Below, one piece after another: positions 1 through 7,865 of a DNA stretch of 64,000 nt. Origin of the DNA: JAABUE01 sp037440925 (GTDB taxonomy: Bacteria > Chloroflexota > Anaerolineae > Anaerolineales > Villigracilaceae); NCBI GenBank assembly GCA_037440925.1, contig JBBITF010000014.1:1-64000 (forward strand), in the 5' to 3' direction. Position 1 is the stretch's first letter; the number at the start of each line of letters is the position of its first letter. Under the pieces are notes generated by a model. That model had not been told where the DNA came from. It saw only the letters and a program-made list of their open reading frames with translations, and did no database searches. Both the position numbers and the translations under genes were made by a program.

Positions 1-1
1 A

Positions 2-109
2 ACCAGCAAACAGTCGGCAAAAGCGGAAAAATACCAGATTTTTCGACGCGCATACCCGGATATCAAACTGGAGTTTTTTGATTTGGATGACATCGTTAAG
101 ATGCTTTAG
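2..109 (+). CDS. C-terminal end of an unrecognised gene (partial)
   Basis: The window opens inside a reading frame that runs 35 codons to a TAG stop. The visible tail is charged (AEKYQIFRRAYPDIK, then FFDLDDIVKML) and shows no signal, membrane segment or motif I can assign. Its last 14 bases overlap the end of the antisense cbiL remnant, so the two are convergent. I do not recognise the family. Too little is present to say whether the gene is intact. Confidence 0.45.
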   Translation, partial: TSKQSAKAEKYQIFRRAYPDIKLEFFDLDDIVKML

Positions 110-320
110 AAGGATGTCCTTTTCCGTATATGAGCAAGATAGAAAAATAGGAGGGACGTCCATCTCAGGTGGACAGTTCACGGATGACAACCTGGTCTTG
201 CAGGGAGGCCTTCTCTACCAACGCGGCTCTATCCAGGCAGTTGGTTTGTTTCAGGATCTCGGTCAGGGGGCAAAGAACGGAACACTTTGAATAGCACAAT
301 GACTTCGAGTTTGTCCCCGC
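96..320 (-). pseudogene. Decayed 3' end of a CbiL/CobI-like precorrin-2 C20-methyltransferase
   Basis: Read on the minus strand, the segment gives VIVLFKVFRSLP, then LTEILKQTNCLDRAALVEKAS, LQDQVVIRELST and DGRPSYFSILLIYGKGH. This resembles the C-terminus of precorrin-2 C20-methyltransferases of cobalamin synthesis, which have an MKV-type strand, an LxRAxLVEKASxPDQ stretch and a PYFSLLLV end. Two lesions are visible. A run of five C at 266-270 shifts the frame between SLP and LTEIL (removing one C restores it), and an in-frame TGA lies at 165-167. No catalytic N-terminal part is recognisable upstream, so this is a fragment. The identification rests on remembered family features only. Confidence 0.5.
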
Positions 321-533
321 TACCGCCGATGAAAACTGCGCCGGGGCCAGCTCCTAAATCTTCGGCACAATGGCGCGGCAATCTTCCAGCGGGTCAAAAC
401 CGACCGACACGCCGCCAATGAAGAAATCACCGTGACAGGAAACCAGGTTGCAGCTCGGGCCGGGCTCTTTGCCCGCACACCAACGCGATTGTGCGGCTTG
501 CTTGCCTGACGAAAATAGCCAACCCGTCTCCCT

Positions 534-575
534 GTTTCATGCAGTCGGAGGGCAGGCCCCGCCTGCCAGGAAGTG
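534..575 (+). repeat. Dispersed hairpin repeat F, copy 1
   Basis: A roughly 40-bp stretch containing the hairpin GGCAGGCCCCGCCTGCC recurs at 39644-39684 with few changes, including the flanking TTCATGC and AGGAAGTG. It lies in the decayed region between the cbiL remnant and element A. The rest of 321-725 contains only short open frames with no recognisable protein. Repeat F could be a REP-like palindromic unit; no function is visible. Confidence 0.6.
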
Positions 576-725
576 CGCAACAAACAGTGACTTCGCCGCT
601 TCAGGATATGCGCCGCAAAGTCAGCCGAGTTGCGTCTTTGGTGAAGGAATCTTGCCCGCGCCGCCGCTGCCGCTAAAACCTATTGCAGGGCAGTTCAGCA
701 AAAGGAAATACTAACGTCATGAAAT

Positions 726-889
726 GTAACTGCCTACCTCTAACATCGGTTTGGTTTTTGGGTGAGAAAACCGTCCACGAATAAACCACGAATGCTCGAA
801 TGACGGCGTTATGTATGTATTCGTGCAGTATTCGTGAACGGTGGACGATGGACGGTTTGCGCTCAAATATAGGCAGGGTAGGCAGTTAC
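726..889 (+). mobile_element. MITE-like element A, copy 1
   Basis: A 164-bp non-coding element bounded by the perfect 13-bp inverted repeat GTAACTGCCTACC and GGTAGGCAGTTAC. The interior folds on itself through ACGAAT/ATTCGT repeats. A closely related 151-bp copy lies in the opposite orientation at 10137-10287. No transposase is encoded and no clear target duplication is seen here. It ends directly before the surviving frame of a broken membrane-protein gene, so it may have removed or separated that gene's start. Likely moved in trans by an element outside the window. Confidence 0.75.
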
Positions 890-1240
890 TTGATCTCAGC
901 CATGTCTATCCTCGCCATTGCGGCCGCAGTTGGCGGATTCAGCGGAATCACTATGGACCATCTGACAAGGGATGTGGTTGCCATTGCAGAGATACACCCT
1001 CTCCGGCGTTCTCTTCTCTCTTGGGATATTACTGTGGTGTATGGCGGCATCGGTATCTATGTTCGTTGCCGTCTTTATTCGCAACAAGGTTTCCAGAAGT
1101 ACGTTCCTCTACGTTCTGGCTTCCGCCCTTCTGTCAAGTTGGCTCTTGTTTGATGATTTATTCTTAATTATGGTTGTGGTGGCTCGGCAATTCGCGGTTG
1201 TGATAGTTTTTCAAGAGCAATTCTATATTGCGGCATTAAT
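890..1240 (+). pseudogene. Frameshifted integral membrane protein remnant
   Basis: One frame reads SILAIAAAVGGFSGITMDHLTRDVVAIAE. Another continues from about 990 with YTLSGVLFSLGILLWCMAAS, SMFVAVFIRNK and FLYVLASALLSSWLLFDDLFLI. Joined, they look like one membrane protein with three hydrophobic segments and the LTRD and LLxDDLF motifs that I associate with an uncharacterised bacterial membrane family. The switch of frame near 985-995 and loss of similarity after DDLFLI mark it as broken. Element A abuts its 5' side. Function unknown. Confidence 0.5.
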
Positions 1241-1329
1241 AGCCTTTGGACATGGTTGTCGTGTGCACTCAAAAGTTGTCAGCGGCGACGAGGAACATCC
1301 ACAGAGTGCGCAGATTACGCAGAAAAACT

Positions 1330-1452
1330 GTAACTATTCAGGCATTTGCCAGGGCTGGCAATTCGTCGGAGAAAAAAATGACTGCCTTCTGGCCTGGGAA
1401 GTACTCAGAATGGGTATTGCCAAATCCAGGCCGAACTGGGCAAAATTACGTT
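1330..1452 (+). repeat. Dispersed repeat E, copy 1
   Basis: A 123-bp sequence from GTAACTATTCAGGC to CAAAATTACGTT matches the reverse complement of 14601-14710 along its length, apart from an extra segment of roughly 15 bases here. The centre carries ATTGCCAAATCCAGG, half of the GGATTGCCAAATCC palindrome that marks this family. It sits in the gap before the convergent DUF3048 gene. No coding capacity is apparent. Confidence 0.7.
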
Positions 1453-1476
1453 AAATAACTTTGCTTTTTAGAAGCC

Positions 1477-3114
1477 TCAACTGCCCCCTGCCGCGCCAGC
1501 CGGAGCATAGTAGCGCACACGCCAGATACCCGTCTCTTTCTGCGCCACCTCGCTGAAAGGCGTCACAATCACAATCCAGGTGCGCCCCGGCCTGAGCGCC
1601 GCCGGGGAACCATCTTGCTGGATGAAACGAATCGGGCGGCGCAGACCGCTAGCGCGCTCATAGTCGGTCGAGCGTGTACTCCACTTGATTTCGTAGACCC
1701 GCCCGTCACGGAATAGCCAGGCGTGACCCTGCTCGCCCTGGTCAAGGTGGATGTTCAAGTTGGTAGGCGAGATGACTTCATGCTCGGCCATGATCACCAC
1801 TACATTCTCGAATTGCAGTTGCCGTCCATTCAGCCGGTCGGTATCGGGGTGCAATTGGCCGGCGGTGGCTTTGTCGGCGTCGTCGGTATAACGCAGCCAG
1901 GTCTGTGAGGCGGCGTCATATTGCCAGCCAGACTGGTTGAGCAAGGAGAAGTAGACTTGCACCTCACTGGCCAGAGAGCCGCCCGGTGGCGGCGTTTCGT
2001 CGAACAGATTGCTGGCGTAATTGAACTCGGTGTCCAGTTTCCAGTTTTCGCGCGCAATGGCTTCCATGCGGCTGATTTCCAGCATGGCCCCGCCGCCTGC
2101 GTCTTCATGCGCCACAAACGAACAGTGAGGAATTTCTGCCAGCACTTCCTTGGAGGCAAAGGCGTAAATCAGGCAGGACTCCTGAAAGAAGGCGCCGATG
2201 TGAGCGTATAACAGCCGTCCTGAGCGCACCGGTCCCACCTCCGCTTTGGGCAGGGAGACGGAAGACGGCGGCGGCTCGTTCAGGAATAGACCGGCGTCCC
2301 AGCGGCGCATATCGGCCTGGACGGAGATGGGCGCGGTCTTTCCGGACCCTGGGTCTGCGTCGCTGTCCCGGTCGTCATCTCCGCGATGGGCGGCAGTGAA
2401 CGACATACCAGGCGGTTTCTCAAAGCCGAGCATGTACTCCCCGCCTGGTTGGACATCGAAGGCAAAGTAACCGTTGGAATCGGTGGAGGTGGTTTCGAGC
2501 AGGGCCCCGGCGGCATCATACAGGTTGACGCATACGCCGCCAATGCCGGCCTCGCCAGGATCTTGCACGCCGTCGCGGTCAGCATCCAGCCAGACGCGGT
2601 TGCCCAACAGGGCCGCGCCTGACTGAAAGACGCCTTGACGCACCTCGCAATTGCCTGTCGGCGGCGCTTCGGGAAAAGGAAACTGGCCGTAAAAGGCCGC
2701 CAGGAAACGATCTGCGCCCTCGGTAATGGAAAATTGGAACACCATAGGCGCAAAGGACAGGCCTGCCTGCGGGCGCGCCGTCGGCGGAAAATTAGAAATG
2801 GAGACGAGCAGAGCCGGCAGCTCGAGCAGCGACGGATCGGCAACCGGCTGGCCGGTGAGAGGATTGTAACCGGGCGGGAAGTCTTGCTCGTCTGGCCCCA
2901 GCGTGAGAGGGGCCAGCGTAGGCTGCGGAGTAGGGAGAGGAGTAACTGTGAGCGTAGGAAACGCCGGGGCAGGCGAGGCAGGCGCGGGGGAGGCAGAAGC
3001 GGGAGCGTCGGCTTGCAAGGCTGCGCAACCGCTCAGCGCCATCGTCAGCGTCAGCGTCAGTCCCCAAGTTATCCTCCCGCGATAGATTTTCCTGTCAGAT
3101 TCCTTTGCTTTCAT
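1477..3114 (-). CDS. DUF3048 lipoprotein with an inserted SdrD-B-like domain
   Basis: Predicted secreted lipoprotein of about 545 residues. A signal peptide ends in LSGCAAL, so Cys should be lipidated. A Pro/Thr-rich linker follows (PLPTPQPTLAP). The DUF3048 hallmarks NPLTGQPV, ARPQAGL, EGADRFLAAF and VGPVRSGR then appear, and the C-terminal half has NVVVIMAEHE, GHAWLFRDG and RPGRTWIVIV. Between the second and third DUF3048 motifs lies a collagen-adhesin B-type (SdrD-B) module with GNRVWLDADRDGVQDPGEAG and DSNGYFAFDVQPGG, about 110 residues. Such modules normally form rigid stalks, so finding one inside another domain is unusual. The ATG at 3114 is preferred over an upstream TTG because it starts directly at the basic signal region. 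Function unknown; probably an extracytoplasmic protein. Confidence 0.85.
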   Translation of the reverse strand: MKAKESDRKIYRGRITWGLTLTLTMALSGCAALQADAPASASPAPASPAPAFPTLTVTPLPTPQPTLAPLTLGPDEQDFPPGYNPLTGQPVADPSLLELPALLVSISNFPPTARPQAGLSFAPMVFQFSITEGADRFLAAFYGQFPFPEAPPTGNCEVRQGVFQSGAALLGNRVWLDADRDGVQDPGEAGIGGVCVNLYDAAGALLETTSTDSNGYFAFDVQPGGEYMLGFEKPPGMSFTAAHRGDDDRDSDADPGSGKTAPISVQADMRRWDAGLFLNEPPPSSVSLPKAEVGPVRSGRLLYAHIGAFFQESCLIYAFASKEVLAEIPHCSFVAHEDAGGGAMLEISRMEAIARENWKLDTEFNYASNLFDETPPPGGSLASEVQVYFSLLNQSGWQYDAASQTWLRYTDDADKATAGQLHPDTDRLNGRQLQFENVVVIMAEHEVISPTNLNIHLDQGEQGHAWLFRDGRVYEIKWSTRSTDYERASGLRRPIRFIQQDGSPAALRPGRTWIVIVTPFSEVAQKETGIWRVRYYAPAGAAGGS

Positions 3115-3170
3115 CAGACTCTTACACCGTGCATGGGTTTGCAAGGTCTATCTGCGACAAGATACGTTTG

Positions 3171-3656
3171 TCATTTGTCCAAAAAACCGTCTCGGACGCG
3201 GCGGTAGGTATCCTCCAGGGCTTCAGGCAAAACGCGGGTTTGCGCCAGGACAGACATGAAATTGGTGTCGCCAGCCCAACGCGGCACGATATGAATGTGA
3301 ACATGCCCTAAAACGCCCGCTCCGGCCACCTCGCCAATGTTTGCGCCCATGTTGAGGGCTTGTGGGTGGTAGGTCTTGCGCAGCACGGTCATGGCGCGCG
3401 CGGTGAGTTCCATCATTTCAGCGCGCGTTTCGGCATCCAGATTCTCCAACGTGGACTGGTGGTCAAATGGCACTACCATGAGATGCCCGCTGGTATAAGG
3501 ATAGCGGTTGAGGATGACATAAGCGCGCCGGCCACGATAGACAATCAGGTTGGCCGGGCTGTCAACCTGGGCTTGCGCAATGCAAAACACGCAGCCTGCA
3601 TCTTTTTCGTGATTTTCGATATATTCCATACGCCAGGGAGACCAGAGATGATTCAT
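3171..3656 (-). CDS. HIT-family nucleotide hydrolase/phosphorylase
   Basis: A 161-residue histidine-triad protein. The catalytic motif HVHIHIVPRW fits the HxHxHxx triad. The protein opens with MNHLWSPWRMEYI and CVFC, and has LNRYPYTSGHLMVVP, features shared with actinobacterial Ap4A phosphorylases of the Rv2613c type. Family members cleave or phosphorolyse diadenosine polyphosphates and related nucleotides in the cytoplasm. The start is the ATG at 3656, because the LWSPWRMEYI N-terminus is conserved and the upstream extension is intergenic repeat sequence. It lies 56 bases upstream of the DUF3048 gene on the same strand, so the two may be co-transcribed. Exact substrate unknown. Confidence 0.88.
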   Translation of the reverse strand: MNHLWSPWRMEYIENHEKDAGCVFCIAQAQVDSPANLIVYRGRRAYVILNRYPYTSGHLMVVPFDHQSTLENLDAETRAEMMELTARAMTVLRKTYHPQALNMGANIGEVAGAGVLGHVHIHIVPRWAGDTNFMSVLAQTRVLPEALEDTYRRVRDGFLDK

Positions 3657-3658
3657 TT

Positions 3659-4004
3659 TTATTGACTCTACTGCAAAAAGGACATTTCTAACGCAAAGGT
3701 AACTGCCTGCCTTTAATAACAACAAGACCCTAACTCGGGGAAGCCGAAACCAAAAAGGATTCAACCACGAAGGTCACGAAGGAGCTCAAAGGAAAACCTT
3801 AATTCCCCTTCGTGTACTTTGTGTCCTTTGGGGTGAAAAATTCTTGCACAAAGAGCAAGGATTTCACTTGTGAGGCACTAAAGGTTTGCGCTGCTGTCGA
3901 AACCTTTTGGTGTCAGAAGGCTTTTTCCGTAGAATTGGCGTCTTGTTTGCAAAAGAAATCTTTAGGGTCTGCCACAGGACCGAGCGGTTAGGTAGTTGCT
4001 ACTT
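3659..4004. mobile_element. Composite of a B-element end and a diverged A-like element
   Basis: ATTGACTCTACTGCAAAAA at the left is the end of element B (compare 16509-16673) and runs about 33 bases before stopping at TAACGCAAAG. GTAACTGCCTGCC, one mismatch from the A terminal repeat, follows immediately at 3692. A degenerate opposite end (GGTTAGGTAGTTGCTAC) lies near 3985-4003. The interior contains a long imperfect inverted repeat built from CACGAAGG and CCTTCGTG units. The remaining 4005-4178 holds a GTGTACTTGTGTACTT short tandem motif and the xseA upstream region. Interpreted as an old nested insertion; the right boundary is uncertain. Confidence 0.45.
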
Positions 4005-4178
4005 TGTGTACTTGTGTACTTTATCGGCTTGTCCGGTTGAGGGCCTTGCCCTGAGTAAGTATGAGAATTTTACCGTAAGGTATGAAATTTTGGAACACTA
4101 GAGTAGAACAAGTCTATAGTTATGCTACATGACCTTGTAAGAGCGATTAGAATAGAGTATCCTTGCAGGGGTACTTTT

Positions 4179-5402
4179 ATGGCGCAGCCCTCCCTCTTTG
4201 CTTCCGTTATCTGGAGTGTCAGCCGACTGACACAGCACATTCGCAGCCTGTTGGAGACCGATGCCACCTTGCAAGACGTATGGGTGCAAGGCGAAATTTC
4301 CAATCTGGCGCGCCCGGCCTCTGGGCATGTTTATTTTACGCTCAAAGACGCTGCGGCTTCGCTGCGCTGCGTGATTTGGCGCACCGACGCCCGCCGTCTG
4401 AATCTGCCTCTCCAGGATGGCATGGCCGTCGAAGCGCACGGCAAAATCGGCGTGTACGAGCCGCAGGGACAATATCAGTTCTATGCCGACCTGCTGCGTC
4501 CGGCCGGCGAAGGGGCGCTTTACCAGGAATTCCTGCGCCTGAAAAGCAGGCTGGAGGCCGAAGGCCTGTTCGACGCGCAGCGCAAACGTCCCATCCCGCC
4601 ACTGCCTCACACAATTGGCATCGTCACCTCGGCCAGCGGGGCGGCCCTGCAAGATATGCTGAACATTTTGCGCCGCCGCCTGCCGCTGGTCAAGGTCATC
4701 GTGGCGCCCTCGCCGGTGCAAGGCGAGGAAGCCCCGCCGGCCCTGGTCTCTGCGCTGCAGGCGCTCGAGCGTCTCTCGCCGGATGTCATCTTGCTGGCGC
4801 GCGGCGGCGGTTCGATCGAAGATTTGTGGGCTTTCAACGATGAACGGGTGGTGCGGGCGGTGGCTGCCTGTCAGGTTCCGCTTATCAGCGGGGTAGGACA
4901 CGAGACCGACTTCACGCTCACAGATTTTGCCGCCGACCTGCGCGCCCCTACTCCAACTGCCGCCGCCGAACTGGCCTGCGCGGTAACGGTGGCGGATTTG
5001 ACCTCTCGCCTGGGGGAAATAAAAAACCGCCTCGCCGCCTCGACCCTGAGCCTGCTGGCCGCGCGAAAGAGCGAACTCGCGTCCGTGGCCGCCCGCCTGC
5101 GATTTTCCTCTCCTCAGCGCCGCATCCAAACCGACCGTCAACGGCTAGACGACCTGACACGGCGCGGATTCTCGGCCCTGAATCATCGCTTGTCCTTGAA
5201 TGAGACTCGCTTGCAAGGGCTGGAACGGCGTTTACAGGCTCTCAGTCCGCTGGCAGTGTTGAGGCGCGGCTATGCCGCCGTAACCAGGGCGCAGGATGGC
5301 GCGCTGGTGTCGAGCATCAGTCAAGTGCAGACGGACACTGAAATCTTTGTCCGCGTGACGGATGGGCAGTTTGAGGCAGTGGTGAGGAAGCATGAACCCT
5401 AA
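4179..5402 (+). CDS. xseA: Exodeoxyribonuclease VII large subunit
   Basis: A 407-residue catalytic subunit of exonuclease VII, which degrades single-stranded DNA in both directions with XseB. The N-terminal OB-fold is visible (VWVQGEISNLARPASGHVYFTLKD). The central nuclease domain has TSASGAALQDMLN, ARGGGSIEDLWAFNDE and SGVGHETDFTLTDFAADLRAPTPTAAAE. A coiled C-terminal region ends with LRRGYAAV. The ATG at 4179 follows GCAGGGG by 7 bases; an upstream ATG in the same frame lacks both conservation and a ribosome site. It is the first gene of an xseA-xseB-DUF212 string. Confidence 0.96.
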   Translation: MAQPSLFASVIWSVSRLTQHIRSLLETDATLQDVWVQGEISNLARPASGHVYFTLKDAAASLRCVIWRTDARRLNLPLQDGMAVEAHGKIGVYEPQGQYQFYADLLRPAGEGALYQEFLRLKSRLEAEGLFDAQRKRPIPPLPHTIGIVTSASGAALQDMLNILRRRLPLVKVIVAPSPVQGEEAPPALVSALQALERLSPDVILLARGGGSIEDLWAFNDERVVRAVAACQVPLISGVGHETDFTLTDFAADLRAPTPTAAAELACAVTVADLTSRLGEIKNRLAASTLSLLAARKSELASVAARLRFSSPQRRIQTDRQRLDDLTRRGFSALNHRLSLNETRLQGLERRLQALSPLAVLRRGYAAVTRAQDGALVSSISQVQTDTEIFVRVTDGQFEAVVRKHEP

Positions 5403-5462
5403 TACGTGATCCCTGTGTACTTTACCTGTGTACTTAGTACTTGTATACCTGCAAGGAGCCTT

Positions 5463-5702
5463 ATGCCAAAGAAAACATCTCCTAAACTTATAGAAGACCT
5501 GACGTATGAAGAAGCCTTCGACGAATTGGAAAGCATCGTCGCCGCTTTGGAAGGGGAACAAGCAACCCTCGAGGAGGCGATGCAATTGTTCGAGCGTGGG
5601 CAGGCCCTGGTCAAGCGCTGCGGTGCGTTGTTGGAGCAAGCCGAGTTAAAAGTCCAGACGTTGTCTGCGAATGGATTGGACGAGTTCGAAATGGATGAAT
5701 GA
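5463..5702 (+). CDS. xseB: Exodeoxyribonuclease VII small subunit
   Basis: A 79-residue helical partner of XseA. TYEEAFDELESIVAALEGEQATLEEAMQLFERG is the typical XseB helix-turn-helix core. AAGGAG stands 6 bases before the ATG, which fixes the start. The 60-base gap to xseA contains GTACTT-type short repeats (TGTGTACTT repeated), similar to the motif at 4007-4022. DUF212 begins 3 bases after the stop, so the three genes probably form one transcript. Confidence 0.95.
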   Translation: MPKKTSPKLIEDLTYEEAFDELESIVAALEGEQATLEEAMQLFERGQALVKRCGALLEQAELKVQTLSANGLDEFEMDE

Positions 5703-5705
5703 ATT

Positions 5706-6161
5706 ATGAACCTGCTCGCTCTTCTTCAGAACCACGTTTTGATTGTCATGTTGATAGCCTGGCTATTGGCGCAACTTATCAAAATTCCCCTCGATTTCTT
5801 GTACACGCACCGTTGGAATTGGGCTTTGCTATTGAGCGTGGGCGGCATGCCCAGTTCGCACTCGGCGCTGGTTTCTTCGGTGACGATGGCCGTTGGGTTA
5901 TATCATGGCTTTGACAATCCCTTGTTTCCGGTGAGTCTGGCAATGGCAATGGTGGTGACTTACGACGCGGCCGGCGTCAGGCGGCAGGCTGGCATTCATG
6001 CGCAGCGCATCAACATTTTGTTCGATGAGTTGCTGCGCGGACATATGTTCAACGAGAAAGAGTTGCGCGAGGTGTTGGGGCATACTCCGTTGGAAGTGAC
6101 CGGTGGGGTGTTGTTTGGCATCGCAGTGGCTACGGTGGTGTGGCTTTTGTGGCCGGCGTAA
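5706..6161 (+). CDS. Divergent PAP2 / DUF212 membrane protein
   Basis: A 151-residue integral membrane protein of the DUF212 (YuiD-like, acid phosphatase/haloperoxidase-related) family. Hydrophobic segments lie near residues 8-28, 38-65, 75-90 and 130-150. The signature GGMPSSHSALVSSVTMAVG is complete, followed by YDAAGVRRQAG and LGHTPLEVTGG. The SSH and downstream His resemble the phosphatase active site, suggesting hydrolysis of a lipid or small phosphate ester, but no substrate is established. Last gene of the xse string; it converges on murJ with only 13 bases between the stops. Confidence 0.88.
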   Translation: MNLLALLQNHVLIVMLIAWLLAQLIKIPLDFLYTHRWNWALLLSVGGMPSSHSALVSSVTMAVGLYHGFDNPLFPVSLAMAMVVTYDAAGVRRQAGIHAQRINILFDELLRGHMFNEKELREVLGHTPLEVTGGVLFGIAVATVVWLLWPA

Positions 6162-6174
6162 AACGCAGGACGCT

Positions 6175-7809
6175 TCAAGACCCTCTGCGGCGGAGAGCAG
6201 CCATGAGGGTCTCCCATTCGGGGACGCGCAAGGCGGCCAGGGTCAAGGCGTAGGTCAAACTGCCGGCCAGGATTCCGCCGGGGGCCAGCAACCAGGCTGA
6301 TTGTCCAAAAAAGAGGCGCACGATCCCCAGCAACACAACGCCCATGCTCAACGTCCCAACCAGAGCCAGGGCCAGGCCGCGCAGCAAATGTATCCCATGC
6401 ATGCCATTCAGCCGTCTACGCATAGTGACGAAAAGGGCCGTCGCTTCGAGGGCTGTGGCGAACGAGTTAGCCAGCGCCAGCCCGCCATGCGGCATCCAAC
6501 CCAGGCGCGCAAACAGGGAGGAGAATGCAAAACTGAAGATGACATTCAACCCCATGGCAATTGCCCCAATCACTACCGGCGTGCGGGTATCGTGCTGGGC
6601 ATAGAAAGCGCGCGTCAACACTTCCATGACGGAGTGACCCACCATGCCGGCCGCGTACCACATCAAGGCCCAGCCCACCAACGCTGTCATGCGCGCGTCG
6701 AACTGCCCGCGCTGATAGAGCAGGGAGACGATTGGCTCGCGCAGGATCATCAGCCCTAAACTGGCGGGCAGGGCCAAGAAGATCACCCCGCGCAGGCTGG
6801 CAGACAGGGAGATGCGCATCTCCTCAAGTTTGCCAAGCGCAAATTGCGCCGAGAAAGTCGGCATGGCGGCAATAGCCACCGATTGGGCAATGGCGGCCTG
6901 CGCCATCAGCATCAACGAGAAGCCATATTGCAGTCCGGTTACGCTGCCAGGCGCCATCTGCGAGGCCAGCCAGGTATTGACCCAGAAATTGAGTTGCACC
7001 ACCGCCACCCCCAGCACGCGCGGCGCCATCAAGCGGAAAACTTCGCGGACGGATGGATTGTGGAGGCCGAGGGAGAGGGGGAAATTGCGTAATACGTAAT
7101 TGCGTAATACGTAATTGCGTAATTCGTAAGGCGTAATTCGTAAGGGGCGTCTCCCTCTGGGCGCAACCTTCACGAGCGATGGGATTTGAATGAGCAGGTA
7201 GAGCGCCGCGCCGAGGACGACGCCCCAGGCCAGGCCGTAGATGCCCATCCCTGGCGCGAGGCACAGCACACCGAAGATCATGCCCAACTGGTACATGGAG
7301 GGAGTGAGCGCCGGGATGAAGAAGACCTGGTGCGCATTCAGAATACCCACCATCAACCCACCAAGTCCAAACAGCAGTGCCGAGATGAGTTGGATGCGTA
7401 ACAAATCTATTGTCAGCGGGAACAGATAGGGGTCAGCCGCCAGGCCAGGCGCCAACGCATAACGGACGATGGACGGAGCAAAGAACGCCGCCAGCGCCGC
7501 CAGCGCAGTTAACGTCAACAGCAGCAGATTGGCGATAGAGGCAGCCAGTTGCCAGGCAGCCGTTTTTTCGCCTTTGGCAAGCAAGCCGATAAAGGTAGGG
7601 ATGAATGCAGAGCCTAAGGCGCCGGCCGCCAACAAGTTGAAGAGGGTCTCAGACACCCGATTGGCGGCAAAAAAAGCGTCCAACTCAGCCGGCAAAAAGG
7701 CGCGCGCTACCAAGATGCCGCGCAGCAGGCCGGTGGCTTGTCCAAGCAGGATAGCAAACATCACAGTGCTGGCGGCACGGGCAATTTGACGGTTGGAAGA
7801 GGAATTCAT
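6175..7809 (-). CDS. murJ: Lipid II flippase MurJ (MviN family)
   Basis: A 544-residue MOP-superfamily transporter with about 14 hydrophobic segments, expected to flip lipid II across the cytoplasmic membrane. N-terminal LGQATGLLRGILVARAFLPAELDAFFAANRVSETLFNLLAAGALGSAF-type sequence (split here by family variation), APRVLGVAVVQLNFWVN and LYQRGQFD are characteristic. The loop before APRVLG contains an in-frame heptanucleotide array (7088-7145) that encodes the repetitive RNYVLRNYVLRN, absent from ordinary MurJ proteins. The conserved flanks indicate the protein is still functional. It is encoded far from the dcw cluster. Confidence 0.95.
   Translation of the reverse strand: MNSSSNRQIARAASTVMFAILLGQATGLLRGILVARAFLPAELDAFFAANRVSETLFNLLAAGALGSAFIPTFIGLLAKGEKTAAWQLAASIANLLLLTLTALAALAAFFAPSIVRYALAPGLAADPYLFPLTIDLLRIQLISALLFGLGGLMVGILNAHQVFFIPALTPSMYQLGMIFGVLCLAPGMGIYGLAWGVVLGAALYLLIQIPSLVKVAPRGRRPLRITPYELRNYVLRNYVLRNFPLSLGLHNPSVREVFRLMAPRVLGVAVVQLNFWVNTWLASQMAPGSVTGLQYGFSLMLMAQAAIAQSVAIAAMPTFSAQFALGKLEEMRISLSASLRGVIFLALPASLGLMILREPIVSLLYQRGQFDARMTALVGWALMWYAAGMVGHSVMEVLTRAFYAQHDTRTPVVIGAIAMGLNVIFSFAFSSLFARLGWMPHGGLALANSFATALEATALFVTMRRRLNGMHGIHLLRGLALALVGTLSMGVVLLGIVRLFFGQSAWLLAPGGILAGSLTYALTLAALRVPEWETLMAALRRRGS
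7088..7145. repeat. Heptanucleotide array, family 1, inside murJ
   Basis: Eight seven-base units of the form CGTAATA, CGTAATT or CGTAAGG lie end to end, with a single extra G after units 2 and 4. The array falls in the cytoplasmic-loop codons of murJ and preserves the frame. Related CGTRARN units occur at 30987, 41457 and 54138. Such short tandemly repeated heptamers are known from cyanobacteria; here they occur inside an essential gene. Confidence 0.85.
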
Positions 7810-7865
7810 CGCAGCATAGTTGTGGGGGGCGTCAAGCCAGGCTTGTCACAGGCCGTCCCGAATTC

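Noticed and set aside
300..345. CbiT-like motif VFIGGSGDKLE on the minus strand
   Set aside because: The motif looks like CbiT, but it runs directly into a CbiL-like C-terminus with no other CbiT sequence. It is too short to call a fusion or second gene.
1257..1280. CTCAAAAGTTNTCAGC shared with 39888-39905
   Set aside because: The match covers under 20 bases and one copy overlaps the end of a methyltransferase gene. Too short to separate from chance.
4007..4022. GTGTACTT tandem motif as a third heptamer family
   Set aside because: The period is 8 here and irregular at 5411-5450. Similarity to the heptamer families is not convincing.
4125..5141. 338-codon open frame antisense to xseA
   Set aside because: A shadow of the well-conserved xseA gene; no motif or ribosome site supports it.
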